Part shown: piece after piece, positions 6,282 through 15,520 of the stretch
How positions within the stretch are numbered: the stretch's first letter is position 1
Layout of the letters: each line of letters opens with the position of its first letter
Assembly (NCBI RefSeq): GCF_013364275.1
Contig: NZ_CP054932.1
Location: forward strand, 2,232,001-2,296,000
Length of the DNA stretch: 64,000 nucleotides
Direction: 5' to 3'
Origin: Actinomadura sp. NAK00032
GTDB taxonomy: Bacteria > Actinomycetota > Actinomycetes > Streptosporangiales > Streptosporangiaceae
Made by a program: the position numbers and the translations under genes
The notes under the pieces: model-generated
The model's database searches: none
The model's input: only the letters and a program-made list of their open reading frames with translations
Told to the model about the DNA's origin: nothing

Positions 6282-9218
6282 TCAGCTCGCGGGCGGGGTG
6301 GCGCTCGGCGACGGTGACGGCGAGCCCGACGGCGAACTCGACGGGGACGGCGACCCGGACGGTGACGGGCTCGGCGACGCCTGCGGCGCGGTCTTGCCCG
6401 CCGCCGCCAGCGCGGCCTGCGCGTCCTTGATCCGCTTCCAGGCGTCGCCCATGCCCGGGTAGTCGCCCTTCTTCTGCGCGTTCTCGTAGTCGGTCACGGC
6501 CTTGTTCAGGTCGCCGATCGCCTTCTGCGCCGCCGCGCTCAGCTGCTGCCCGCCCGGCGAGCCCGGCGGCGCCCCGGACTGGACGGGCGCGCCCGCCGCG
6601 CCGAGGACCTGTTTCAGCGCGTCCTGCAGCGTGTCCGCGGCGGCGATGCTCTCCCCGTACCGGACCAGGATCTTGCCCATGATCGGGTAGGGCTGCTGCT
6701 CCGCGCCGCCCGCCGCCTTCGTGTACATCGGCTCCACGTACAGCAGGTCACCGCCGAACGGGATCGTCAGCAGGTTGCCCGCCACGGTCTTCGTCCCGCC
6801 CTGCCGCAGCGCGAACAGGTCGCTCTTGACCTTCGAGTCGGTCTCGAACGAGTTCTGCACCTGGCCGGGCCCCGGCGGCTGCGCGTTCCGCGGCATCTGC
6901 AGGATCTGGATCTGCCCGTAGTCGCGCCCCGGCGTCGACCCGACCGCCATGAACGCCGCCAGCTGCGGGTTGTTGCGCGGGTTGAAGACCGTCGTCAGCG
7001 AGAACGACTCGGCGTCCTGGCCGGGCATCCGCAGGCTCTGGTAGTACGGCGGCTGCCGCTTGCCCTTCACCGTCGGGTCCTGCGGGACCTCCCAGAAGCC
7101 CTCGCCGTTGTAGAACGCCGACGGGTCCGTCACGTGGTACTTGGTCAGAACCTTGCGCTGCACCTTGAACAGGTCCTGCGGGTAGCGGAAGTGGGCCTCC
7201 AGCTCCGGCGGGATCGACGAGCGCGGCTGGACGGTGTTGTCGAACACCTTCATCCACGTCTTCGTCACCGGGTCGTTCTCGTCCCACTGGTAGAGGTGCA
7301 CGGTGCCGTCGTAGGCGTCCACCGTGGCCTTCACCGAGTTGCGCATGTAGTTGATGTGGTCGTTCGCCTGCCGCGCCACCGCCGACCGCGTGTCGGTGAT
7401 GGTGTCGCGGGTCGCCTCCCCGAGGCTCATCTCCTCCGAGTACGGGTAGCTGCTGGACGTCGTGTAGCCGTCCACGATCCACAGGATGCGGCCGTTCACC
7501 ACCGCCGGGTACGGGTCGCCGTCCAGCGTCAGCCACGGCGCCGCCTTCTGCACCATCTGGCGCGGCGTCCGGTCGTAGAGGATCTTGGCGTCCTTGTTGA
7601 TCGCGCCCGACAGCAGCAGGTTCTTGTCCTGGAACTTCGCCGAGTACAGCAGCTTGTGCAGGAACGAGTCGATGCGGACCCCGCCCTGCCCGGTGTAGGT
7701 GCTGCTCTGCTGCCCGGTGGCGCTGTTGTCGGGGTAGTTCAGCTCCTGCTGGCCCTGCCCGCCGACCACCGAGTACTTCGGCGAGCGCTCCCCGAAGTAG
7801 ATCTCCGGCTTCGTCACCTGGATCCGCTGGTCCGGGGAGGCCGGCATGTCGCGGGTGATGAACGCCGGCTCCCGGGAGTCGAACCGGTCGCCGTAGGCCG
7901 ACACGAAGCCGTAGCCGTGCGTGTAGACCATGTGGTCCTTGACCCAGCTGCGCTGCCCGGCCGGCGCCCCCGACAGCTCGCGGAGCGCGACGACCGTGTC
8001 GACGAGCTTGCCGTCCACCTTGTAGCGGTCCACGTCCAGCGTGTCGGGGAACTGGTAGAACGGGCGGATCCGCTGCAGCTGCTGGAACGTCTCGCCCACC
8101 ACGTTCGGGTCGAGGACGCGCACGCCGCCGAGCTTCTCGGCGTCCTCCTGGAGCTGCTTCTTGTCCGTCACGGGCTGCGTGCCGTACGGGACGACCTTCG
8201 CACCGTCCACCCCGTAGGCGGCGCGGGTGAACTTGATGTTGCGCTGGATGAACTGCCGCTCCTTGGCCAGCTCGTCCGGCTTCACCTGGAACTGCTGGAT
8301 CAGCAGCGGGTACACCCCGCCCAGCAGGATCGCCGACAGCACCAGCAGCGTGAAGCCCACGCCCGGCAGCATCATGCCGCGCCGCAGCAGGTTGCTGAAG
8401 AACATCGCCGCGCACAGCAGCGCGATCACGGCGAGGATCGTCTTCGCGGGCAGCAGCGCGTTGACATCGGTGTAGGACGCGCCCGTCGCCACCCCGCGCT
8501 CGGAATGCACCAGGCCGTACCGGTCGAACCAGTACGCCACCGCCTTCAGCAGGATGAACAGCCCGAACAGCACCGACAGGTGCGCGCGCGCAGGCGGGCT
8601 CGCCTTGTCGCCCGGCCCCTGCAGCCGCAGCCCCCCGTACAGGTAGTGCACCATCACCGCGGCCAGGATCGACAGGATCACCGTCGCGAAGACCACACCC
8701 AGCACGAGCCGTATGAACGGGTACGTGAAGACGTAGAACGACACGTCCATGTGGAACTGCGGGTCCTCCACGCCGAACGGCGTGCGGTTCAGGAACGCCA
8801 GCCACACCGGCCACTGGCCCGCCACCGACGAACCCGTCAGCACGCCCAGCAGCCCCAGCAGCGACACCGCGATCAGCCGGCGCCGCGGATCGATCACCGA
8901 GCGGTACCGCTCCAGGCCCTGCTGCTCCACCGACAGCGGCCGGTACGCCGGACGCAGCCGGTAGGCCACCATCACGTTGGCGCCCACCACCAGCGCCATC
9001 AGCAGCCCCGCGCCGAAGAACAGCACGATCTTCGCCCGCAGCTGCGTCGTGTAGACCTCGGAGAAACCGATCGAGCGGTACCACAGCAGGTCCGTGTACA
9101 TGGCCGTGAAGATCATGAACGCGACCAGCAGCACGGCCAGCGCCACCAGAGCGGGCAAGACGATCCGCGTCCGTCCGGTACCGAGCCGGCGCCCGAAAGC
9201 GGGAGTCCGGAAGGTCAA
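6282..9218 (-). CDS. UPF0182 family large membrane protein
   Basis: 978 residues. The TTG at 9218 is chosen because GGAGGGG lies six bases upstream and the N-terminus (MTFRTPAFGRR) matches the way family members begin. Seven or so membrane helices fill residues 20-300 (for example LPALVALAVLLVAFMIF and YTDLLWYRSIGF), followed by a large extracytoplasmic region with YVEPMYTKAAGG near residue 830. Function is unknown in the family. The last 60 residues are Gln/Ala-rich, then a pure Pro-Ser repeat that probably reaches through or along the cell wall. The gene is divergent from the PPA1328-type gene. Confidence 0.92.
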   Translation of the reverse strand: MTFRTPAFGRRLGTGRTRIVLPALVALAVLLVAFMIFTAMYTDLLWYRSIGFSEVYTTQLRAKIVLFFGAGLLMALVVGANVMVAYRLRPAYRPLSVEQQGLERYRSVIDPRRRLIAVSLLGLLGVLTGSSVAGQWPVWLAFLNRTPFGVEDPQFHMDVSFYVFTYPFIRLVLGVVFATVILSILAAVMVHYLYGGLRLQGPGDKASPPARAHLSVLFGLFILLKAVAYWFDRYGLVHSERGVATGASYTDVNALLPAKTILAVIALLCAAMFFSNLLRRGMMLPGVGFTLLVLSAILLGGVYPLLIQQFQVKPDELAKERQFIQRNIKFTRAAYGVDGAKVVPYGTQPVTDKKQLQEDAEKLGGVRVLDPNVVGETFQQLQRIRPFYQFPDTLDVDRYKVDGKLVDTVVALRELSGAPAGQRSWVKDHMVYTHGYGFVSAYGDRFDSREPAFITRDMPASPDQRIQVTKPEIYFGERSPKYSVVGGQGQQELNYPDNSATGQQSSTYTGQGGVRIDSFLHKLLYSAKFQDKNLLLSGAINKDAKILYDRTPRQMVQKAAPWLTLDGDPYPAVVNGRILWIVDGYTTSSSYPYSEEMSLGEATRDTITDTRSAVARQANDHINYMRNSVKATVDAYDGTVHLYQWDENDPVTKTWMKVFDNTVQPRSSIPPELEAHFRYPQDLFKVQRKVLTKYHVTDPSAFYNGEGFWEVPQDPTVKGKRQPPYYQSLRMPGQDAESFSLTTVFNPRNNPQLAAFMAVGSTPGRDYGQIQILQMPRNAQPPGPGQVQNSFETDSKVKSDLFALRQGGTKTVAGNLLTIPFGGDLLYVEPMYTKAAGGAEQQPYPIMGKILVRYGESIAAADTLQDALKQVLGAAGAPVQSGAPPGSPGGQQLSAAAQKAIGDLNKAVTDYENAQKKGDYPGMGDAWKRIKDAQAALAAAGKTAPQASPSPSPSGSPSPSSSPSGSPSPSPSATPPAS

Positions 9219-9337
9219 GTCGGCCCCTCCGATCGAGAAACTCGCTCACCGGCCGCCCGCCGGTGCTGTAGATGCAACTTACCGACTGGCGCGAGGGTTC
9301 CGGCACTCACCGCCGCGGGAAGGGGAAAGATGGTCCC

Positions 9338-9868
9338 GTGAGTCTCTTGGAAACAGCCGTGCTCGATCTTGAACGTCACTCGGCGGAGAAGGGCTGGGAC
9401 AGTGCCCCCAGCCTGTACGCGCTCGTCCGCAGCGCCGAACTCCGCCGCGCCGAGCCCGGCCTCGCCGACCAGCTGCCCGCCGACGCCGACGCCCTCGTCC
9501 CCATCGAGCAGGAAGGGCTCCCCGAGGGGAGCAGCGTCGAGGACGCCCTCGCGGGCATCGTCTGGCCCGACACCGTCGACGGCTGCGTCCTCGTCATCGA
9601 ACGGGTCGTCCTGCCCCCGGACGTCGAGGACGACATCCCGGACGACGCCGCCGAGGCCGCCGCCTTCGTCGGGAACCACCCCGCCCGCGAAGAGGTCCGC
9701 ATGGTCGTCGGCGTCCTGCGCGACGGCGCCCGCCACGCCGCCGTCCGCATGCGCAGCCACGACAGCGACGACGCCGTCCTGCTCGGGCCCGACCTCGTGC
9801 CCGGCCTGCCCGACGCGCTCGCCGCCACCTTCGACCCCGACGACCCCGGCGCGTCCCGCCGCGAGTAG
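9338..9868 (+). CDS. PPA1328-family protein
   Basis: 176 residues from GTG 9338, with AAGGGGA upstream. The protein begins SLLETAVLDLERH and has GWDSAPSLYALVRSAEL and SVEDALAGIVWPDTVDGC, typical of the small acidic actinobacterial PPA1328 family, whose function is unknown. It has no membrane segment or signal peptide and is very acidic. It is the first gene of a rightward group with moaE and the LonB-like protease, the usual context for this family. Confidence 0.87.
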   Translation: MSLLETAVLDLERHSAEKGWDSAPSLYALVRSAELRRAEPGLADQLPADADALVPIEQEGLPEGSSVEDALAGIVWPDTVDGCVLVIERVVLPPDVEDDIPDDAAEAAAFVGNHPAREEVRMVVGVLRDGARHAAVRMRSHDSDDAVLLGPDLVPGLPDALAATFDPDDPGASRRE

Positions 9869-9897
9869 GGCGGGCGCCGGGAGGTAGCCTGCGGAAC

Positions 9898-10341
9898 GTG
9901 ACCCACAGCGTTGAAGCCGGCGACGTCATCCGGCTGGCCGGCGTCCGCGAGACGCCCCTGTCCGTCGACGAGGTCTACCGCGCCGTCGGCGCCCCGGGCG
10001 CCGGCGGCATCGCCCTGTTCGCCGGGACCGTCCGCGACCACGACCACGCCCGCGCCGTCAGCGGCCTGTCCTACAGCGCCCACCCCACCGTCGAACGGGA
10101 ACTGCGCGCCGTCATGGAGAAGGTCGCCGCCGACCACCCCGTCCTCCGCCTCGCCGCCGTCCACCGCGTCGGCGACCTGCGCATCGGCGACATCGCCGTC
10201 ATCGTCGCCGCCTCCAGCGCGCACCGCGCCGAAGCGTTCGACGCCTGCCGCCGCCTCATCGACGACCTCAAGGCCGGGGTCCCCATCTGGAAGCACCAGA
10301 CCTTCGCCGACGGCGACGACGAGTGGGTCGGAGCCTGCTGA
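9898..10341 (+). CDS. moaE: Molybdopterin synthase catalytic subunit MoaE
   Basis: 147 residues from GTG 9898 with GGGAGGT upstream. MoaE carries the large-subunit active site of molybdopterin synthase, which moves sulfur from MoaD thiocarboxylate to precursor Z. The sequence shows GGIALFAGTVRDHD near the N-terminus, HRVGDLRIGDIAV in the middle and the catalytic Lys motif AGVPIWKHQTF near the end. Length matches the family. No moaD is next to it; the location between PPA1328 and LonB-like genes is as in other actinomycetes. Confidence 0.93.
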   Translation: MTHSVEAGDVIRLAGVRETPLSVDEVYRAVGAPGAGGIALFAGTVRDHDHARAVSGLSYSAHPTVERELRAVMEKVAADHPVLRLAAVHRVGDLRIGDIAVIVAASSAHRAEAFDACRRLIDDLKAGVPIWKHQTFADGDDEWVGAC

Positions 10342-10368
10342 GCCCCCTGACCGCATAGAGTTTCCGGC

Positions 10369-11415
10369 ATGTCTCGTCGTGCCGCCACGCTCTCCGTCGC
10401 GAGCGTGCTCGTCCTCCTGCTCGCCGTCATCGGCTCCTTCATGCGCGTCCCCTACGTCGCGCTCATGCCGGGACCCACGAGCAACACGCTCGGCACGAAC
10501 GACAAGGGCCAGCCCCTCATCCGCATCGAAGGCCGCAAGACCTACCCCGACGAGGGGCACCTCAACTTCACCACCGTCACCTACCGCGGCGGTCCCGGCG
10601 GCCGCATCGACCTGTTCACCGCCCTGCGCGGCTGGCTCGACCGCGACACCGCCATCGTCCCCGAAGAGACGATCTTCCCCAAGAACGAGTCGCCGAAAGA
10701 GGTCGACCAGGAGAACACCCGGGCGATGCAGGACTCCCAGCAGAACGCCGAAGCCGCCGCCCTCCACGAACTCGGCATCCCCCTCACCACCCGCGTCGTC
10801 GTCGACGGCGTCCAGAAGGGCCGCCCCGCCGACGGCGTGCTGCGGCCCGGCGACGAGATCACCGCACTCGACGGCGCCAAGGTCACCAGCGTCTCCCAGA
10901 TCACCGGCGCCATGGCCAAGCACAAGATCGGCGACACCGTCGCGCTGACCTACCGGCGCGGCGGCACCGAGCACAAGGCCACCGTCAAGACCGTCGCCGA
11001 CCCCACCGGCAAGCGCGCCGTCGTCGGCATCGTCCTGTCCGACCAGTACAAGTTCCCCTTCAAGATCGACATCAGCATCGGCGACATCGGCGGCCCCTCC
11101 GCCGGCCTCATGTTCTCCCTCGCCATCTACGACAAGCTCACCCCCGGCCCCCTCACCCAGGGCAAGTTCATCGCCGGCACCGGCACCATCACCCCCGAAG
11201 GCCGGGTCGGCCCCATCGGCGGCATCCAGCAGAAGATGATCGCCGCCCGCGACGCCGGCGCCACCGTCTTCCTCACCCCCAAGGACAACTGCGCCGACGC
11301 AGCCGCCGCCCGCCCCGACGGCCTCCGCCTCGTCCGCGCCGACACCCTCCACGGCACCATCCAGGCCGTCAACGCCCTCAACACCGGCAAGGGCGACATC
11401 CCCGCCTGCAAATGA
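10369..11415 (+). CDS. PDZ-LonB-like membrane serine protease
   Basis: 348 residues with one N-terminal membrane helix (about residues 8-24), a PDZ domain (roughly 135-215, with RPADGVLRPGDEITALDG) and a Lon-type S16 protease domain at the end. The catalytic dyad is Ser244 in GGPSAGLMF and Lys289 in GGIQQKMIAA. The protein should act outside the cytoplasmic membrane, possibly on misfolded or secreted proteins. There is no ATPase domain, as is normal for this actinobacterial YlbL-like family. It starts 27 bases after moaE, so the two may be cotranscribed. The first tRNA-fMet gene follows 51 bases later. Confidence 0.93.
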   Translation: MSRRAATLSVASVLVLLLAVIGSFMRVPYVALMPGPTSNTLGTNDKGQPLIRIEGRKTYPDEGHLNFTTVTYRGGPGGRIDLFTALRGWLDRDTAIVPEETIFPKNESPKEVDQENTRAMQDSQQNAEAAALHELGIPLTTRVVVDGVQKGRPADGVLRPGDEITALDGAKVTSVSQITGAMAKHKIGDTVALTYRRGGTEHKATVKTVADPTGKRAVVGIVLSDQYKFPFKIDISIGDIGGPSAGLMFSLAIYDKLTPGPLTQGKFIAGTGTITPEGRVGPIGGIQQKMIAARDAGATVFLTPKDNCADAAAARPDGLRLVRADTLHGTIQAVNALNTGKGDIPACK

Positions 11416-11449
11416 CCGCCGACCGACCCGACCACTCCCTCCCATGCCA

Positions 11450-11455
11450 TAGACT
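11450..11455 (+). promoter_or_regulatory. Likely -10 box of the first tRNA-fMet gene
   Basis: TAGACT ends 12 bases before the tRNA. The second copy has TACAGT in the same position (19068-19073), and there a TTGCCT lies 17 bases upstream (19045-19050). The first copy lacks an obvious -35. Confidence 0.4.
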
Positions 11456-11466
11456 TAAGACATCAC

Positions 11467-11540
11467 CGCGGGGTGGAGCAGTTCGGTAGCTCGCTGGGCT
11501 CATAACCCAGAGGTCGCAGGTTCAAATCCTGCCCCCGCTA
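11467..11540 (+). tRNA. Initiator tRNA-Met (CAT)
   Basis: A 74-base cloverleaf: acceptor CGCGGGG, D-arm with GTTCGGTAGC, anticodon stem CTGGG/CCCAG around loop CTCATAA, T-arm GCAGG-TTCAAAT-CCTGC. The three GGG/CCC pairs in the anticodon stem and the unpaired first base (C1 against T72) mark it as the initiator. CCA is not encoded. An identical copy lies at 19085. Confidence 0.97.
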
Positions 11541-11552
11541 CTGGTCCTGGGG

Positions 11553-11597
11553 TCCCCTTGGTCGCCGCTTTGCGGCTTTCCGAGGGGGCCCTTTCGC
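11553..11597 (+). terminator. tRNA-fMet terminator hairpin, copy 1
   Basis: GGGG-TCCCCTTGG and CCGAGGGGG-CCC pair around an inner GCCGC-TTT-GCGGC hairpin, followed by CTTT. A CCGGGGGG/CCCCCCGG hairpin lies just after, at about 11605-11624. The rest of the stretch to 11802 holds only G-rich sequence and the ribosome site of the next gene. Confidence 0.6.
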
Positions 11598-11802
11598 ATT
11601 TCGTCCGGGGGGACGACCCCCCGGAGCCCCCCGGACCGCCACCTTCCCCGCCCGCCCGCCCCTGGGGCTTCGCCCCTCGACCCCCTCCCCGGCTGGTGTG
11701 GTGGGTTTCGGGCCGGGTTTTTACCCCCTTTTGGGGGTGGTGGGTCTGTGGGTGGGTGTGGTTCTATCGCGCCACCTGGGACTTTGCGGGAGGGGCTGGC
11801 TC

Positions 11803-13377
11803 ATGTCCGACTCTGTGGCTCGTGCTCGGCAGCACTCGGTGGGGGATCTGCTGCATCGGACGGCTCGGCGGTATCCGGAGAAGGTCGCCGTGGTCAGCGG
11901 GGAGCTTCGGGTCACGTTCGCGGAGTTCGACGTCGCGGTCAATCGGGCGGCGCACGCGCTCGCGGCGCGGGGGGTCGGTAAGGGGGACCGGGTCGCGCTG
12001 CTCAGCCATAACTGCTGGCAGTACGCGGTGATCGCGTTCGCCACGGCCAAGCTCGGCGTGGTGCTCGTGCCCGTCAACTTCATGCTCAACGCCGACGAGG
12101 TCGCCTACATCGTCGGGCATTCGGGGGCGTCCGGGATCATCGCGGAGGACGCGCTCGCCCCTACGGCGGAGAAGGCGCTCGCTCTCGCCGGCGTCGAGGG
12201 CGGTGTGCGGGGGTGGATTTCGCTCTCCGGTGCCTCGGTGGAGGATGGGTGGGAGGACGTCGACGGGTGGTGGTCGGCCGGGTCCGAAGTGGCGCCGGAC
12301 GTGCTCGTGGAGGACGACGATCCGCTGCGGCTCATGTACACGTCCGGGACCGAGTCGCGGCCCAAGGGCGTGATGCTGTCCAGCCGCTCGCTGATCTCCC
12401 AGTACGTCAGCTGCGTCGTCGACGGCGAGATGAGCCCGGACGACGTCGAGGTGCACACGCTGCCGATGTACCACTGCGCGCAGCTCGACTGCTTCTTCTC
12501 GGTCGACGTCTACCTGGGGGCGACGAGCATCATCCTGCCGTCGCCCGAGCCCGGTGCGCTGCTGGAGACGATCGAGCGGGAGAAGGTCACCAAGCTGTTC
12601 TGCCCGCCTACCGTGTGGATCTCGCTGCTGCGTCATCCCGACTTCGACCGGCGCGACCTGTCGAGCCTGCGGAAGGGGTACTACGGGGCCTCGCCGATGC
12701 CGGTCGAGGTGCTGCGGGAGCTGTTGCGGCGGCTGCCGGAGGTGCGGCTGTGGAACTTCTACGGGCAGACCGAGATGGCGCCGCTGGCGACCATTCTGCG
12801 GCCCGAGGAGCAGCTTGAGCGGGCCGGGAGCGCGGGGCGCGCGGCGATCAATGTCGAGACCGCGGTCGTCGACGACGACGGGAATCCCGTCGGGGCGGGA
12901 GAGGTCGGCGAGATCGTCCACCGGAGCCCGCACGCGGCCCTCGGGTACTACCGGGACGAGGAGAAGACCGCCGAGGCGTTCCGGAACGGGTGGTTCCATT
13001 CGGGTGATCTCGGAGTGATGACGGCGGACGGGTACCTGTCCGTCGTCGATCGCAAGAAGGACATGATCAAGACGGGTGGGGAGAACGTCGCCAGCCGGGA
13101 GGTCGAGGAGGCCATCTACGAACTGGACGGCGTGGCCGAGGTCGCCGTCTTCGGCATCAGCCACCCGCACTGGATCGAGGCCGTCACCGCCGTTGTGGTT
13201 CCCAAGGCGGGGGCTGAGCTCAGCGTTGAGGACGTCAATGCTCATGCTCGGGAGCGGCTCGCTCCGTACAAGCGGCCCAAGTACGTCGTGCTGGCCGATG
13301 CTCTGCCCAAGAACCCCAGTGGCAAGATCCTGAAGCGGGAGCTGCGTGACCGGCATGCCGGTCTGGGGCAGGCCTGA
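11803..13377 (+). CDS. Acyl-CoA synthetase (AMP-forming, FadD type)
   Basis: 524 residues from ATG 11803 behind GGGAGGGG. It has all core adenylation motifs: the P-loop YTSGTESRPKG, the YGQTEMA motif, the SGDLGV motif, DRKKDMIKTGGENV, and the final PKNPSGKILKREL with the catalytic Lys. It should activate a fatty or aromatic acid and load it on CoA. The short variable substrate region gives no specificity. It is the first gene between the two tRNA-fMet copies, and its codons use noticeably more T at third positions than the housekeeping genes to the left. A longer frame upstream is not supported. Confidence 0.92.
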   Translation: MSDSVARARQHSVGDLLHRTARRYPEKVAVVSGELRVTFAEFDVAVNRAAHALAARGVGKGDRVALLSHNCWQYAVIAFATAKLGVVLVPVNFMLNADEVAYIVGHSGASGIIAEDALAPTAEKALALAGVEGGVRGWISLSGASVEDGWEDVDGWWSAGSEVAPDVLVEDDDPLRLMYTSGTESRPKGVMLSSRSLISQYVSCVVDGEMSPDDVEVHTLPMYHCAQLDCFFSVDVYLGATSIILPSPEPGALLETIEREKVTKLFCPPTVWISLLRHPDFDRRDLSSLRKGYYGASPMPVEVLRELLRRLPEVRLWNFYGQTEMAPLATILRPEEQLERAGSAGRAAINVETAVVDDDGNPVGAGEVGEIVHRSPHAALGYYRDEEKTAEAFRNGWFHSGDLGVMTADGYLSVVDRKKDMIKTGGENVASREVEEAIYELDGVAEVAVFGISHPHWIEAVTAVVVPKAGAELSVEDVNAHARERLAPYKRPKYVVLADALPKNPSGKILKRELRDRHAGLGQA

Positions 13378-13381
13378 TCTC

Positions 13382-14482
13382 TCAGGTCGGGGGAGTCAGG
13401 TGGGGCGCGAGCGTTAGGGCCAGGTGGAGGGTTAGGCGGTCCTGGCCGTTGGTGAGGGTCAGGGCCGTCAGCTCTTCTATGCGGCGCAGGCGGTGGTAGA
13501 GGGTCTGGCGGTGGATGTTGAGGGTCTTCGCTGTTTGCTGGACGTTGCCCGCCAGGTCCAGGTAGATGCGGGCTGTTTGCGTTAGCTCTGGGTGTTGCAG
13601 TAGGTGGTCGGTGCCTGGGGTTTGGGTGGTTTGGGTCAGGGCCTCGTCGCCTGCGGTGCGGAGGAGGCGTAGGACGCCAAGGGTCGTCCAGTCGCGGGTC
13701 TCGCCGGGGGCGGCGGTGCGTGCTGCCACGCGGGCGCGGAGCCAGCCCTCGTGGACGTCCTCAAGAGTGGCGCAAGGGGCGTAGACGCCGGCCTGGACGG
13801 GGGCGTTGCGTTCCTCCAGGAGGCGGCGGGCCCGGTCGACCGTCGGCGGTGTCGGGGTCGAGTTCGGGATGACGAGGATGTGGTCGCGCTGCCACACCGT
13901 CATCAGGACGGAGTGGGGGAGTTGCCACGGGTTGAGTGGTTCCGGGCTCGGGGTGCGCAGCACCGCCACGGCGAAGGGCGGTTCCGGGGAGGCGGCCTCG
14001 GTCAGGTCGTCCGCCGCCTGGATGCGGGTGTCCGGGTGGGTGGAGAGCAGGTCGGCGACCTTCCAGCCGAGGTCGTCGCGCTCGCGGGCCTGGCGGGCCA
14101 TGAGGAGGGCGGCCCGTTCGCAGAGGGGCATCGCCTTGGCGGCCTGGGCGCTCGTGATGCGCTCCTGGTCGTCCAGGAGCCACAGGTAGCCGTAGGTCAC
14201 GTTGTGCCAGCGGACGGGCAGGCAGAGCCGGGCGAGCTGGCCGAGGGACGCGTCCGCCGGGATGCGGACCGGGCCCGTCGCGCGGGCGATGCCGTGCCGC
14301 TCGAAGCGGGCCCGGACGTCCTCGGACGAGCGGCGGTGCAGGATCGAGTCCAGCCGGACGGGGTCGATGGTGTCGCCGTGGGCCGCGTAGGCGACCAGGT
14401 GGAAGTCGCGGTCTTCGAGCGTGGCGGGAGCTCGCAGGAGGTCGGCTGCTAGTTCCGCGATTTCCTGGAGGTCTGGAGGCAT
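13382..14482 (-). CDS. PucR-family transcriptional regulator, probable proline-catabolism regulator
   Basis: 366 residues from ATG 14482. The C-terminus (about 315-350) is the PucR HTH: ARIYLDLAGNVQQTAKTLNIHRQTLYHRLRRI split over two helices. The N-terminus has a GAF-like sensory region with YGYLWLLDDQERIT. It is transcribed away from proline dehydrogenase across 116 bases, and B. subtilis PutR, also of the PucR family, activates proline catabolism. A matching role here is likely but inferred. Many codons end in T or G rather than C, unlike most of the window. Confidence 0.88.
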   Translation of the reverse strand: MPPDLQEIAELAADLLRAPATLEDRDFHLVAYAAHGDTIDPVRLDSILHRRSSEDVRARFERHGIARATGPVRIPADASLGQLARLCLPVRWHNVTYGYLWLLDDQERITSAQAAKAMPLCERAALLMARQARERDDLGWKVADLLSTHPDTRIQAADDLTEAASPEPPFAVAVLRTPSPEPLNPWQLPHSVLMTVWQRDHILVIPNSTPTPPTVDRARRLLEERNAPVQAGVYAPCATLEDVHEGWLRARVAARTAAPGETRDWTTLGVLRLLRTAGDEALTQTTQTPGTDHLLQHPELTQTARIYLDLAGNVQQTAKTLNIHRQTLYHRLRRIEELTALTLTNGQDRLTLHLALTLAPHLTPPT

Positions 14483-14598
14483 CTCGCTCCTTTGTGCATT
14501 TGTATGAAGTCTAGCTCGGGTGGAAGTGGCGTTTGGCTATAGGGGGAGGGGCGTGATGCTTCTACCGTTCGAGGTGTTCCTCGACGTTGGAGGCTCCG

Positions 14599-15507
14599 AT
14601 GCTCGCTTCCGCCCTCCTCGCTGCCGCGCGCAGCGAGCGGATGCGCGGTCTCGTCACGTCCATGCCCCTCACCAGGGGTGTCGTCGACCGGTTCGTCGCC
14701 GGGGATGAGCTCGGCGACGCGGTCCGGGCGGTGCGGGAGCTGCGGGAGTCCGGGCTTTCCGTGACCCTTGACCATCTGGGGGAGGACACCCGGGAGCGTT
14801 CGCAGGCCGAGGCCGCCCGGGACGCCTATCTGCGGATGTTCTCCTCCTTTGAGGAAGAGGGCCTCGCGGGAGGTGCTGACGCCTCGGTGAAGCTTTCCGC
14901 GCTCGGGCAGGCGCTGCCGGGGGAGCTGGCGCTCGACAACGCGCGGGAGATCTGCGCCGCCGCCGGGCGGATCGGCATGACCGTCACCCTCGACATGGAG
15001 GACCACACGACCGTCGACTCCACGCTGGAGGTCCTGGGCAAGCTGCGGAGCGACTTCCCGTGGGTGGGTGTCGCCGTCCAGGCGATGCTGCGACGCAGTG
15101 AGGGCGATCTGCGGGATCTGGTGGGGGAGGGCTCGCGGGTCCGGTGGGTCAAGGGCGCTTATGCCGAGCCTGCGTCCGTGGCCTTCCAGGGGCGGCGTGA
15201 GGTCGACCGTGCTTACGTGCGGGGGCTGCGGCTGCTGATGGAGGGTGACGGGTACCCGATGGTCGCCAGCCATGATCCGCGGATCATTGAAATTGCGCAG
15301 GCGCTCGGGGCGGGGCGGTCGGCTGAGTCTTATGAGTTCCAGATGCTCTACGGCATTCGGGCCGGTGAGCAGCGGCGGCTTGCTGAGGCCCATCGGATGC
15401 GCGTCTACGTCCCTTACGGCGCCGATTGGTACGGGTACTTCATGCGGCGGCTCGCCGAAAGGCCCGCCAACCTCGTCTTCTTTCTCCGTTCGTTCGTCTC
15501 CCGTTAA
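14599..15507 (+). CDS. putB: Proline dehydrogenase
   Basis: 302 residues from ATG 14599, with GGAGG six bases upstream (a TTG 12 bases earlier would put the ribosome site inside the gene). It oxidises proline to pyrroline-5-carboxylate with FAD and passes electrons to the quinone pool. Conserved features: VTLDHLGE, ADASVKLSALGQ, TLDMEDH, WVKGAYAEP, ASHDPRII, EFQMLYGIR and the final YVPYGADWYGYFMRRLAERP. Length matches monofunctional enzymes. P5C dehydrogenase follows 13 bases later, so the two are an operon, probably under the divergent PucR regulator. Confidence 0.95.
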   Translation: MLASALLAAARSERMRGLVTSMPLTRGVVDRFVAGDELGDAVRAVRELRESGLSVTLDHLGEDTRERSQAEAARDAYLRMFSSFEEEGLAGGADASVKLSALGQALPGELALDNAREICAAAGRIGMTVTLDMEDHTTVDSTLEVLGKLRSDFPWVGVAVQAMLRRSEGDLRDLVGEGSRVRWVKGAYAEPASVAFQGRREVDRAYVRGLRLLMEGDGYPMVASHDPRIIEIAQALGAGRSAESYEFQMLYGIRAGEQRRLAEAHRMRVYVPYGADWYGYFMRRLAERPANLVFFLRSFVSR

Positions 15508-15520
15508 GGAGGGCCCCCTG

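Larger units (their letters stand above)
11455..11685. repeat. Left copy of a ~230-bp direct repeat carrying tRNA-fMet
   Basis: This segment matches 19073-19304 almost base for base, from TTAAGACATCACC through the tRNA, its terminator hairpin and two G/C hairpins to a GGGGCTTCGCCCC hairpin. The copies differ mainly in the inner hairpin (GCCGC-TTT-GCGGC here, GCGAGC-TTC-GCTCGC in the other), where both arms have changed together. Confidence 0.85.

Noticed and set aside
7134..9341. 735-residue frame antisense to UPF0182
   Set aside because: Arg/His/Val-rich translation typical of the antisense of a high-GC gene; the minus-strand gene has family match and ribosome site.
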